DNA of 64,000 nucleotides from Anabaena sp. UHCC 0204 (lineage in GTDB: Bacteria > Cyanobacteriota > Cyanobacteriia > Cyanobacteriales > Nostocaceae): the NCBI RefSeq assembly GCF_009711975.1, contig NZ_VIKW01000006.1, positions 137,349 to 201,348 of the forward strand, in the 5' to 3' direction. Of the stretch, positions 37,931-46,457 are shown in pieces; position 1 is the stretch's first letter; each line of letters begins with the position of its first letter. The notes under the pieces were generated by a model. That model ran no database searches, was not told the DNA's origin, and saw only the letters and a list, made by a program, of their open reading frames with translations. The translations under genes were made by a program, and so were the position numbers.

Positions 37931-38449
37931 ATGATTTCTTGGCTCAGTTTTTGTTCAATATTACTCAGTATTCTACTCATGGGCTGTTCACCACCCACAA
38001 CAGCTAAATCTCCCTCTATGACAATAGAATCACCAACCCAATCACCAGTAAATGCAGGTCAAAATTTACCAATTTCGGCTGAAGCTACTCTTCCTCAAGG
38101 GACAAAAATTCAGTTAGAAGTAGCGAAAACACAAGCACAACAAATGATGGGTTTGATGTATAGACCGGCTTTACCAGATAACCGAGGAATGCTGTTTGTT
38201 TTTCCTTCAGCACAACCCGTGCAGTTTTGGATGAAAAATGTACCTGTTGCTTTAGATATGGTATTTCTCCAGAAAGGTGTAGTTAAGTATATACAAATAG
38301 CTGCTCCTGCTTGCGATAGAGAACCTTGTCCTACCTATGGTCCGAATGTCCCTATAGATCAAGTTATTGAACTCAGATCAGGACGAGCAGGAGAATTAGG
38401 TTTACAGATAGGAGATAGGGTCAAAATTGATTTTTTAACCCTTCGGTAA
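37931..38449 (+). CDS. DUF192 family lipoprotein
   Basis: 172 residues. The N-terminus is a lipoprotein signal with lipobox LLMGC (Cys19), followed by a Ser/Thr/Pro-rich linker to about residue 55. The DUF192 domain contains QQMMGLMYRPALPDNRGMLF, the family hallmark FWMKNVPVALDM and ends GLQIGDRVKI. Family members are small exported proteins of unknown biochemical role. It should be anchored in the outer or plasma membrane facing the periplasm. A separate transcript is likely (177 bp upstream gap). Confidence 0.86.
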   Translation: MISWLSFCSILLSILLMGCSPPTTAKSPSMTIESPTQSPVNAGQNLPISAEATLPQGTKIQLEVAKTQAQQMMGLMYRPALPDNRGMLFVFPSAQPVQFWMKNVPVALDMVFLQKGVVKYIQIAAPACDREPCPTYGPNVPIDQVIELRSGRAGELGLQIGDRVKIDFLTLR

Positions 38450-39093
38450 ACAGGGTATGATTATCCACTATATGAAGAGCGAAAAAAGTCCTCTGCAAGT
38501 AAAAATCCCCGAAGTCGCCGAGTCAGAACTTTTGTCAAATCAAGCATTGGATTATCTAACCATGATCTGATTTGGAGATAGCATGAGTCTTGATTCAGAA
38601 TCTTTAACTGATAAATAATTATTCTGACCAAAAAAATATTACATAACCTAGCATAAATAGCAGTGAAGAGGTTAATATTTATCAGTAGTGTGAATAACAT
38701 CGAATTTTAGGTTTTTTTCAGTTAAAATCACGACTTCAGAGTGAAGTAGCAAAAATCTCCCTTTTGGCGCAAGTGTAAATAGGCGCGAATAGCGGAGTAT
38801 AGGCTATGAAATCTTTGTCACTTAAAAAAAAGTAAACAAGCGGATGTTAAAGCTAACGCTAACATCACAGGTGAAGTATTTCCTAATTCTTATCCTGACT
38901 AGATATAGGAGATACTGTATTAAGGGTTTTCCCCTATTGTTATCAGTAGGGTGGCGTAGTATTACCTTCAGTAAGGTTAATGCTTTACAAAAGGGTTATT
39001 GGGAAAAATACATATTTTTCTATACAACTTTTAACTCTTGAATTACTTGCAAGAGCGTAACAAATAAGATACAGGCTATAACAATACCGAGAA
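38450..39093. other. Intergenic region, one possible tiny ORF
   Basis: About 640 bp of A/T-rich DNA. The only protein-like reading is 38472-38570 (plus strand, MKSEKSPLQVKIPEVAESEL, then 12 residues), acidic and helical in type but without a ribosome-binding site. Longer readings at 38461-38700 (minus) and 38844-39041 (plus) have no coding character. Confidence 0.35.
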
Positions 39094-39144
39094 ATGGATA
39101 AGCAAGCCCTAACTATACACTCTACCCAAGGAGGTGAGAGACAA

Positions 39145-39336
39145 ATGACACCATCAAGATATTCACGGCTGATTAATTTTCTCCAGGAAGATTTGGCAAT
39201 TTCTACGGCTTCTCTGGCTGTAGCATTACGTAATCGGGATCAAGATCCCGGTTCTTTAACAATGACTCTTTGGCAGTATGGGCTAATTACTCTAGAACAG
39301 TTAGAACAAATTTATGATTGGTTAGAAACGGCATAA
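39145..39336 (+). CDS. DUF2949 family small protein
   Basis: 63 residues from the ATG at 39145. AAGGAGGTGA (39128-39137) ends 7 bp before this ATG, an ideal ribosome-binding site, so I prefer it to the in-frame ATG at 39094. The protein reads SRLINFLQEDLAISTASLAV, then RNRDQDPGSLTMTLWQYGLI and TLEQLEQIYDWLE, as in the cyanobacterial DUF2949 family. It is soluble and mainly helical. Function unknown. Heptad repeats lie just after it. Confidence 0.8.
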   Translation: MTPSRYSRLINFLQEDLAISTASLAVALRNRDQDPGSLTMTLWQYGLITLEQLEQIYDWLETA

Positions 39337-39341
39337 GGTGA

Positions 39342-39390
39342 AAATTGACAATTGACAATTGACAATTATCAATTATCAATTATCAATTAC
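39342..39390. repeat. Heptanucleotide tandem repeat (AATTGAC/AATTATC)
   Basis: Three AATTGAC units are followed by three AATTATC units, an STRR-type array between the convergent DUF2949 and aminotransferase genes. Confidence 0.8.
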
Positions 39391-39408
39391 CCATGACCAG
39401 TTTAATGA

Positions 39409-40560
39409 CTATTGGGCAAAAACTTTTGCTGCTGCTGCGATACCAGCACCGGAGGTGAAGCTTTCATGACCCACTTCTGGAAGGACAACTTCTAGGGAGG
39501 CGATACAGCTCAGAATATCGCGATCGCTCACAAAACCCAAGTGACCTATGCGGAAAATTTTATTACTCAAATGGTCTTGACCACCTGCTAAAGCAATATC
39601 AAACCGTTTTTTCATCAAAGACCGAATTTTATCTGCTTCGATTCCTGGGGTCGCTACAGCGGTAATGGCAGGACTGGCACAATTATCACCAGCAAATAAT
39701 GATAAATTTAACGCTTTCATTGCTGCACGAGTAGCATTTTTTTGGCGTTCATGACGGGTAAAGATGCCTTCCAATCCTTCCTTCTTCATCATTCCCAAGG
39801 TGGTGTGTAGTGCCACCATTAAGTTAACAGGAGGAGTAAAAGGAGTGGTATTTTTAGCGGTAGCTTTGCGATATTTACCTAAATCTAAGTAATACTTGGG
39901 CAATTTCGCGGTTTTGTAGGCTTCCCAGGCTTTGGCACTGACGGAGACAAATCCTAAACCGGGAGGAATCATATAGCCTTTTTGAGAACCGGACGCGACT
40001 ACATCTAGTCCCCAAGCGTCTACAGGGACGTTGTAAGCCCCTAGACTGGTGACAGCATCAACTATGATCAAAGCCTCACCATGTTCTTTAACGTGGCGGT
40101 TGATAGTTTCTAGGTCATTAATCACACCAGTTGAGGTTTCGCTGTGGGTGATAATGACAGCTTTGATTTCTTTGTTGGTATCAGCTTGGAGTTTGGCTGC
40201 AAATTGGGCTGGATCTAAGGGTTGTCCCCATTCTGCGGTGACAGTTTCCACATTTAAGCCAAAAGCTTGACCGACTTCTACCCAACGTTCACCAAATTTA
40301 CCATTAGAACCGACTAATATGCGATCGCCTGGAGAAAGAAAATTAATTATTCCCGCTTCTACAGCACCAGTACCGCTGACGTTTAACATCAATACATCAC
40401 TTGCTGTTTGATGTAACCATTTGAGGTTTTCTGTCACCTCTCCCATCATGCTACTAAATTCACCAGTCCGGTGGCCAATGGGGTGCTTGGCCAATGCTAG
40501 TAAAGCTGCTTCTGGTACTGGGGTAGGACCAGGAATCATCAGCATCAATTTATTATCCAT
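39409..40560 (-). CDS. Class V aminotransferase, alanine/serine-glyoxylate type
   Basis: 383 residues. MLMIPGPTPVPEAAL is the typical N-terminus; LNVSGTGAVEAGIINF, VDAVTSLGAYNVPVDAWGLD and VVASGSQKGYMIPPGL follow, with the PLP-binding Lys in SQKG. The family moves amino groups between alanine or serine and glyoxylate, which in cyanobacteria serves photorespiratory metabolism. Proteins of this type have been labelled soluble hydrogenase 42-kDa subunit by mistake. Cytoplasmic; single gene. Confidence 0.9.
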   Translation of the reverse strand: MDNKLMLMIPGPTPVPEAALLALAKHPIGHRTGEFSSMMGEVTENLKWLHQTASDVLMLNVSGTGAVEAGIINFLSPGDRILVGSNGKFGERWVEVGQAFGLNVETVTAEWGQPLDPAQFAAKLQADTNKEIKAVIITHSETSTGVINDLETINRHVKEHGEALIIVDAVTSLGAYNVPVDAWGLDVVASGSQKGYMIPPGLGFVSVSAKAWEAYKTAKLPKYYLDLGKYRKATAKNTTPFTPPVNLMVALHTTLGMMKKEGLEGIFTRHERQKNATRAAMKALNLSLFAGDNCASPAITAVATPGIEADKIRSLMKKRFDIALAGGQDHLSNKIFRIGHLGFVSDRDILSCIASLEVVLPEVGHESFTSGAGIAAAAKVFAQ

Positions 40561-40611
40561 TTGTATTTCCTAAAATTTCAATACAATACAAAGTAACCCC
40601 TACAGGGGATA

Positions 40612-40649
40612 AAAACACAAAAAACAACCCACAAAATCTATTGTGGGTT
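40612..40649 (-). terminator. Rho-independent terminator of the DUF5340-like gene
   Basis: On the minus strand AACCCACAA and TTGTGGGTT pair around a six-base loop and are followed by TTGTTTTTTGTG. It lies downstream of the small gene at 40829-41074. Confidence 0.7.
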
Positions 40650-40828
40650 TCGCTACACCGTATTTTTGGCGCTGCGCGTCGTCAATAAGCTTTCATTGTA
40701 TATTACCAGGTTGAGCTTATTGAAAGTTGGATTGGGAATTTTAGATTTATGATTGATTTTTCTGGTAAGTTTGGCACAAAATCCATGGTTTTTACGACAT
40801 GGTTTTGTGTTGTTGAAATATATATTCA

Positions 40829-41074
40829 TCACGAACAATCAACTTTATTCCCAACATGATTAATAGACCAACGGTGATCAATAATTAGCGAGGAAGATTG
40901 AAAAGTTTCTTCTAGTCGCTTTTGTTGAGATGCGGCTTTTCGCAGGGTAATAATCAGTTGATTGACTTGATTGCGGAGGTCTTGGTTTTGACCTATGGAA
41001 GTCATTGTTTGCTTTTCTAAAAGTTGAAGTATAAGTTCGTAATGGATAGGAGAGGGTAAAGGAATTGGCTCCAT
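40829..41074 (-). CDS. DUF5340-like small cyanobacterial protein
   Basis: 81 residues: MEPIPLPSPIHYELILQLLE at the N-terminus and a helical, Gln-rich part with QVNQLIITLRKAASQQKRLE. I recall this pattern from the cyanobacterial family DUF5340, with moderate confidence. Soluble, helical, probably forming a coiled coil. Function unknown. A terminator lies about 180 bp downstream; the stretch between (40650-40828) holds no other feature. Confidence 0.65.
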   Translation of the reverse strand: MEPIPLPSPIHYELILQLLEKQTMTSIGQNQDLRNQVNQLIITLRKAASQQKRLEETFQSSSLIIDHRWSINHVGNKVDCS

Positions 41075-41208
41075 GTAGTTTATTGTAAAATTACAACTTG
41101 GGGATTTTTAATTTACTTTTAGTTAAAGTTTAGCTAATCCCAAATTAATTGTTACACAGGAAACAAATAATTGCTGTTAGGCAAGAAACAAAAGGCAATA
41201 GTTTGTGA

Positions 41209-42090
41209 TTAAGCAAATAGATTGGCGATCGCTAATTGAGGATCTGGTTGTTTCACTAATGATTCACCAATCAGTACAGCGGCTGCACCTGCTGTTTTAA
41301 CTACACTTAAATCCTCCGGGTGATGCAATCCTGATTCACTAACTACAAGGATGTTCTTTGCTTGCAATTGTTCACTTCTGGCTGTCATTAACTGACAAGT
41401 AGTTTGCAAATCAACAGAAAAATCTTCCAAGTTGCGATTATTAATCCCGACTAAAGAAACTCCATCTAAAGCTAACACGCGATCTAGTTCTTCTAAGTTA
41501 TGAACTTCTATTAAAGCCGCCATTTTCAAGTTTTTAGCGATTTTAATAAAGTATTGCAAATCTTGATCATTGAGAATTGCTGCTATTAATAAAACTGCAT
41601 CTGCACCATGAATTCGCGCCCAATACATTTGGTAAGGATAGATAATAAAATCCTTACATAGTAAAGGTAAATCCACAGCAGAACGGACTAAAGATAGATT
41701 TTCAAAACTACCTTGAAAAAATTTGACATCTGTGAGGACAGAGAGACAACTAGCGCCACCTGCTTGATAAGATTGAGCGATCGCTACTGGATCGAAATCT
41801 GCCCTCAATACCCCTTTACTAGGAGAAGCTTTTTTCACTTCAGCAATTAAAGCCGGACTAGTTTTACCTTGACGCAAAGCAGCGACAAAATCCCGAATCG
41901 GTGGGGCTGTGAGGGCTTTTTTCTGCAATTCCCGCAAAGGTAGCTTTTCCCGCATTTGCTCAACTTCTGTTTCTTTGTGCCAAACAATTTCTTCTAAAAT
42001 ATTATTTGGTGCTGCCCCTTCTATAGCGGAATGATATTGAATTATAGAAACATTAATAACCGGGCTAGGTGAACGACGACGGATTTGCAT
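41209..42090 (-). CDS. trpC: Indole-3-glycerol phosphate synthase
   Basis: 293 residues with the TIM-barrel enzyme from about residue 30. [20 protein letters not shown] carries the catalytic Lys and substrate-binding [46 protein letters not shown] and [13 protein letters not shown] follow. It converts carboxyphenylamino-deoxyribulose phosphate to indoleglycerol phosphate in tryptophan synthesis. The N-terminal 30 residues are an extension common in cyanobacteria. A heptad repeat array starts 3 bp before the start codon, so its promoter must lie beyond or inside the array. Confidence 0.95.
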   Translation of the reverse strand: MQIRRRSPSPVINVSIIQYHSAIEGAAPNNILEEIVWHKETEVEQMREKLPLRELQKKALTAPPIRDFVAALRQGKTSPALIAEVKKASPSKGVLRADFDPVAIAQSYQAGGASCLSVLTDVKFFQGSFENLSLVRSAVDLPLLCKDFIIYPYQMYWARIHGADAVLLIAAILNDQDLQYFIKIAKNLKMAALIEVHNLEELDRVLALDGVSLVGINNRNLEDFSVDLQTTCQLMTARSEQLQAKNILVVSESGLHHPEDLSVVKTAGAAAVLIGESLVKQPDPQLAIANLFA

Positions 42091-42093
42091 ATT

Positions 42094-42182
42094 TGTTAGT
42101 TGTCAGTTGTCAGTTGTCAGTTGTCAGTTGTCAGTTGTTAGTTGTCAGTTGTTAGTTGTCAGTTGTTAGTTGTCAGTTGTCA
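42094..42182. repeat. Long heptanucleotide array (TTGTCAG/TTGTTAG)
   Basis: About twelve units, mostly TTGTCAG with TTGTTAG variants. It begins next to the trpC start and runs into the last codons of the four-helix-bundle gene. Confidence 0.88.
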
Positions 42183-42556
42183 GAGTTTTTTTCTGAAATA
42201 TTGCCAATGGAGTTAAGATAAGCGTTTAACTTAGGAGAAAGTTCATCAATGATTGGTTTGAGCCTATTTACTTCTTCATTTGTTAACAGATTTCGTCTAT
42301 AAGCTCGTCGCAACCAATGTCTAGTTTCATTTAAAGAACCTCTCGCTATTCTAACGAAACGGCGATTATCCTGAAAGTTATACCTACCACAACCTTCTGC
42401 AATATTTGCGCCAATACTATCAACAGAACGGACTATTTGCTTACCAATTGTTGCTTTAGGAAATTCATCCCAATGAAGAACAATGTTCCAAATCTCATCA
42501 GCTAATTTCTCTGCTAATTGGTAAACTAGCAAATTCTCGAAGTTAGATTTCGCCAT
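42173..42556 (-). CDS. Four-helix-bundle protein of the S23/IVS type
   Basis: 127 residues from the ATG at 42556; an ATG 36 bp earlier would translate the heptad repeat (SVVSGQWSV) and is unlikely. FENLLVYQLAEKLADEIWNI, IGKQIVRSVDSIGANIAEGC, RRFVRIARGSLNETRHWLRR are the marks of the small four-helix family first found encoded in rRNA intervening sequences. Members occur alone or beside diversity-generating elements. No reverse transcriptase is near. The gene is bracketed by heptad arrays on both sides, and its last codons lie in the array. Confidence 0.86.
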   Translation of the reverse strand: MAKSNFENLLVYQLAEKLADEIWNIVLHWDEFPKATIGKQIVRSVDSIGANIAEGCGRYNFQDNRRFVRIARGSLNETRHWLRRAYRRNLLTNEEVNRLKPIIDELSPKLNAYLNSIGNISEKNSDN

Positions 42557-42561
42557 TTTTT

Positions 42562-42600
42562 CAACTGACCACTGACCACTGACCACTGACAATTGACTAC
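42562..42600. repeat. Heptanucleotide array (CTGACCA type)
   Basis: Units of CTGACCA with one AATTGAC, directly between the start of the four-helix-bundle gene and the lpd stop codon. It is the opposite-side partner of the array at 42094-42182. Confidence 0.8.
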
Positions 42601-44105
42601 TAACTTACCAAAGCTCGTTTATAAGCTTCATCGATAACTTCTGAAAGCGTTGGATGAGCGTGAACCAAGTAAGCGAGACTGTGGATAGATTGACGGTTAG
42701 CAACAGCGGCTGCGGCTTCATGAATTAAATCGGAAGCATGGGGTCCAAAAATATGTACTCCTAGAACTTCGCCCGTATCTTTGCGGTAAATAACCTTTGT
42801 CATCCCATCAGTATCTTTTTCCGCTAAGGCTTTGGAATTACCTTTAAAGTAACTCTTACTGGTGGCAATTTCAAAACCTTCAGTTAATCCTAAAGTTTCG
42901 GCGGCGGCTTCTGTCAAGCCCACATAACTAACTTCTGGGTGGGTAAAAGCAGCGGCAGGAATGCTGCGATAGTCAACTATTCTTTGACGACCCATAATAT
43001 TTTCTACAGCAATGATACCTTGAGCAGATGCAGCATGAGCTAACATCATTTTCCCGGTAGCATCACCAATAGCCCAGAGATAGGGGATAACTTCTCCGGC
43101 TGATAATACCGCCATATTGTCATTAACTGGAATGAAATTGCGGCGGTCAAGTTCGACATTAACAGATTCTAAACCAAGATTTTGAGTAGCGGGAACACGA
43201 CCTGTAGCGACTAAACAAGCATCAACTTCCAGAACTTCTAAATCTTCTTTAGTCTCAAAGTCAGCCAACTCAATGATTACTGGTGAACCAGGAATAACTT
43301 TTTTGGCATAGATACCGACTTTAGTTTCAATATCACGGGGGTTAATTAATACCCGTTCTGCCAATTTAGCAATATCCCGGTCAAATCCTGGCATTAACTC
43401 GTCTAGGGCTTCAATCAAAGTGATTTCACAACCTAAAGCCGAGTAAACATCAGAAAATTCTAACCCGATGTAACCGCTACCAATAATTGCCACCCATTGA
43501 GGGAGAGTTTCTAATTTAACGCCTTGGTCACTGGTAAACACAGTTTTGCCGTCTACTTCAATTCCTGGGGGAACGAAGGGGACAGAACCGGGAGAAAGGA
43601 TGATATTTTGGGCTGTGATGGTTTTCTCACTTTGATCTGTGACAATGGTAACTTTTTGTGTACCTGCTACCTTACCCCAACCCTGGATAATATCAACTCC
43701 CAAGCGTTTGAGACTATTGGTTAAATCTCCTTGGATTTTGGAGACGAGATTGTTAGCATGATCAGCGATCGCTTGCCGCTCAAACTCGACATTACCAATT
43801 TGAATGCCCAAAGACTTGAGGTGATGGGCATTGCGTAATTCCCTCACTTTTCCCGAAGCTGCCAGTAATGCTTTAGAAGGAATACAGCCCCTGTTTACAC
43901 AAGTTCCTCCCATATCCGCAGCTTCAATAATCGCTGTTTTTAGACCGCAGCTGATAGCGTGTAAGGCCGCACCATGTCCACCTACACCAGCGCCAATAAT
44001 CACTAAATCGTAATCAAATCCAGCACTCACTTTTGTTTCCCCGTTTTCTTCGCCTATTGTCAATTTAACTTTTTTTTGTGAAACTTTCTGGAAGTTATCA
44101 GCCAC
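42600..44105 (-). CDS. lpd: Dihydrolipoyl dehydrogenase
   Basis: 501 residues. The FAD-binding [20 protein letters not shown], the redox-active disulfide in [17 protein letters not shown], the NAD-binding [35 protein letters not shown] and the C-terminal [15 protein letters not shown] with the catalytic His-Glu pair are all present. It is the E3 component of the pyruvate dehydrogenase and related complexes and of the glycine cleavage system. The first 28 residues are an extra N-terminal extension. It stands alone; the heptad array touches its stop codon. Confidence 0.95.
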   Translation of the reverse strand: MADNFQKVSQKKVKLTIGEENGETKVSAGFDYDLVIIGAGVGGHGAALHAISCGLKTAIIEAADMGGTCVNRGCIPSKALLAASGKVRELRNAHHLKSLGIQIGNVEFERQAIADHANNLVSKIQGDLTNSLKRLGVDIIQGWGKVAGTQKVTIVTDQSEKTITAQNIILSPGSVPFVPPGIEVDGKTVFTSDQGVKLETLPQWVAIIGSGYIGLEFSDVYSALGCEITLIEALDELMPGFDRDIAKLAERVLINPRDIETKVGIYAKKVIPGSPVIIELADFETKEDLEVLEVDACLVATGRVPATQNLGLESVNVELDRRNFIPVNDNMAVLSAGEVIPYLWAIGDATGKMMLAHAASAQGIIAVENIMGRQRIVDYRSIPAAAFTHPEVSYVGLTEAAAETLGLTEGFEIATSKSYFKGNSKALAEKDTDGMTKVIYRKDTGEVLGVHIFGPHASDLIHEAAAAVANRQSIHSLAYLVHAHPTLSEVIDEAYKRALVS

Positions 44106-44404
44106 AAGCCTAACCCATAAATAGGGATATTTTTGATAAATTCGCCATAATTATCAACATTTTCTGTAAGGATTTTACATTGTCAACTCTTCTATGATCA
44201 GTCTCTACAGATAACTGGAATTTTGCTAAATCTCACCAGGCTCGGTATGCTTACATTTATTTTGAACGCACCCTGCTTTATATAGCTATAGGGGATTACA
44301 GCATTATAAGCTAAAATTTAGCACTAAGAAAACTTTGATTTTTCCCGGAATTACGAGTATAATTTCGTATGATTTAATAGTGTATAAGTGTGAGGAGCAA
44401 TACT

Positions 44405-45514
44405 TTGACTAAACACAAATTTTCCCAAGTAATTTCAACTAATTGGGTTCGGTTCATTAGCACACCCCTCTTGAGTTGCCTTTTATTATCTACAACCATC
44501 TCTCTTAAGCCAGCCTCTGCTGCTGAGAGCTTATTTCCTAAAAACAGCAGCTATGAATTAACTACTAATAATAAACAAACAGTCCTCACTGATTTGAACC
44601 TGAAGCCAGAAGCATTTGCTGTTGAATTTAGCAAACCACTCAAGCTAGAAAAACCAAAAATTATCGCCCAAACAGATTCCTCTAGCAGTATAGGTGATAC
44701 ATTTGTTCCAGCAAATAAACTGTCGGATATTCAGCAGCAAAAACCAAAAACTATCGCCCAAACAGATTCCTCTGGTAGTGTTGGTGATACTTTTGGTGAA
44801 TCCAACAAACTACGTCAGGAACTACTAATTGAGCCTATTGTTGAAGGCGGCAAACCACCATTAGTTGCTGCACCTTCTTCCAGTGCTGGTACTCCCACTG
44901 CTTATGGTGCAAATTGGGGACAAGCTTTTATCGGTGGTGGACTATACTTTCCTTTTGATGGTGATGTAGATGGTTCTTTGTCCGTTGGTTTCGGGTTAGG
45001 AAATTCAGTTCAATCCGTAGGTTTGGAAGTTGCCACTAATATTATCAGTGTAGGTGGTCAAGAACCTAACTTTGGTGACTTTGGTGATAGCGGAACTATT
45101 GGATTAAAGTTACACAAATACCTGCCTAATAGTGGAACAGGAGTAGCTATCGGCTGGTCAAATGCCATTAAATGGGGAGAAGCAGATATTCCTCAAGAGA
45201 CTATCTATGGAGTAGTTACCCAACAGTTTCAACAGTTAACAGCTTCTGTAGGTGTTGGTACTGGTAGCTATAGATCCAAGGGTGCAAGAAACAGCGGTGA
45301 TAATGATCTTAATTTATTTGGCAGTTTAGGTTATAGACTTTCTCCAGCGGCCTCTTTGATTAGTAGTTGGACTGGAAGTAGTTTGAACTTGGGTGCGTCC
45401 TTTGTTCCCCTGAAACAAACACCTTTAGTCGTTAATGCTATTTTCACTGATGTGAGTGACAACATCAATAGTGCAGGTTTTAGTCTCAGTGCAGGTTATA
45501 GTTTCCAGTTCTAA
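44405..45514 (+). CDS. Outer-membrane beta-barrel-like protein with repeated linker
   Basis: 369 residues from TTG at 44405, chosen because GAGGAG (44392-44397) ends 7 bp upstream; a GTG five codons earlier lies inside that sequence. A signal peptide (to about residue 40) is followed by a linker with a 40-residue unit repeated twice: KPKIIAQTDSSSSIGDTF and KPKTIAQTDSSGSVGDTF. The rest (about 165-369) is Gly/Ser/aromatic-rich with alternating strands and ends SAGYSFQF, a terminal Phe typical of barrel proteins. I do not recognise a family. A similar SGDTF motif occurs in the next gene, 36 bp downstream, so they likely work together in the envelope. Confidence 0.72.
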   Translation: MTKHKFSQVISTNWVRFISTPLLSCLLLSTTISLKPASAAESLFPKNSSYELTTNNKQTVLTDLNLKPEAFAVEFSKPLKLEKPKIIAQTDSSSSIGDTFVPANKLSDIQQQKPKTIAQTDSSGSVGDTFGESNKLRQELLIEPIVEGGKPPLVAAPSSSAGTPTAYGANWGQAFIGGGLYFPFDGDVDGSLSVGFGLGNSVQSVGLEVATNIISVGGQEPNFGDFGDSGTIGLKLHKYLPNSGTGVAIGWSNAIKWGEADIPQETIYGVVTQQFQQLTASVGVGTGSYRSKGARNSGDNDLNLFGSLGYRLSPAASLISSWTGSSLNLGASFVPLKQTPLVVNAIFTDVSDNINSAGFSLSAGYSFQF

Positions 45515-45550
45515 TATCCGAGTTTTTTCACTAAAATTTAAGGCAGAAGC

Positions 45551-46279
45551 ATGATTAAGCAAAAATTGACCTTGAGCGTGGGTCTTGTTTCCTTATTATT
45601 AGGTTCTTTAGTAGCTTTTCCTCACAGAGCAAATGCCGGTCAAGTTGTTGTTCCTGGTACAACTCCAGATTCATCTACAACTTCTGGTGATACTTTCTCT
45701 ATTACTACAATCACCACAACTGTAATTCAAGGATTATCTGGGGTTATTAGTTCACCCGGTCCTGTCCGGGGTTCTTTTGTTTTAACAGTTACACAGACTA
45801 TTCAGATTGCGTTGAATAGTTTTGCTACTAATCTATTTAGCCAAACTACAGTTACCACTACTACCATTAGAGGTCAGGTGCGCGAACTGTTTACTCGCAG
45901 GGGAGAAAATACTCCTGCGTTGGCTAGTAGAACAACAACAAATTTACTAGGTTATGGTGTTAGCTCAATACGGGTAAGTACCTTATTTGTTGCACTATCA
46001 AATGTTTGTGTACTTACACAAGCATCTACTCCAGGTACTCCTGTAGCTCAGTTAACACCTGAATTAGTAGCAAGCACTAAGGGACTAAAAGCAGATTCTC
46101 AAGTTGCTCAAGCTGGTGATTTAGCAACTGTAGATATCAATAAGCTAAATGAAGCGATTGAGGCATACAATGCCATTGTCAAGGAAAGTGATCCTGTTAC
46201 TCTTCAAAAACTCTCACAAGATGAGACTTTCGTAGAAATTGGTAGAATTCTCAAAGAATTTAGAGCAAGTTTGGTATAA
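45551..46279 (+). CDS. Secreted Thr-rich protein of unknown function
   Basis: 242 residues. Signal peptide to about residue 29 (LVSLLLGSLVAFPHRANA). Residues 45-145 are very rich in Thr, Ser and Val (TTITTTVIQGL, QTTVTTTTIRGQV), suggesting beta structure. The C-terminal 60 residues are a charged helix (DINKLNEAIEAYNAIVKESD). It shares SGDTF with its upstream neighbour and follows it by 36 bp in an apparent two-gene operon ending in the terminator at 46309. No family recognised. Confidence 0.7.
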   Translation: MIKQKLTLSVGLVSLLLGSLVAFPHRANAGQVVVPGTTPDSSTTSGDTFSITTITTTVIQGLSGVISSPGPVRGSFVLTVTQTIQIALNSFATNLFSQTTVTTTTIRGQVRELFTRRGENTPALASRTTTNLLGYGVSSIRVSTLFVALSNVCVLTQASTPGTPVAQLTPELVASTKGLKADSQVAQAGDLATVDINKLNEAIEAYNAIVKESDPVTLQKLSQDETFVEIGRILKEFRASLV

Positions 46280-46308
46280 ATTTTTAATTGGATTAGATAG
46301 AGACTTTA

Positions 46309-46347
46309 ATTACCATGTTTTTCTACAAAAGACATGGTAATTTTTTA
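46309..46347 (+). terminator. Rho-independent terminator
   Basis: ATTACCATG and CATGGTAAT pair around a 15-base loop and are followed by TTTTT. It ends the two-gene envelope unit. Confidence 0.82.
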
Positions 46348-46457
46348 ATAAATAGCTGGTAAAAATTAAATATGCGTTTTCCATGGCAAATCTCTCCCAA
46401 TAAATAAAAAATAATGTTTAAATAAGCGCAAGACAAGCTTGTGGCGAGGTTCACTAG

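Noticed and set aside
38844..39041. 65-codon plus-strand ORF
   Set aside because: No ribosome site and no protein-like pattern; A/T-rich spacer.
42557..42592. Longer start for the four-helix-bundle gene
   Set aside because: The extra residues are translated heptad repeats; the ATG at 42556 fits the family start.
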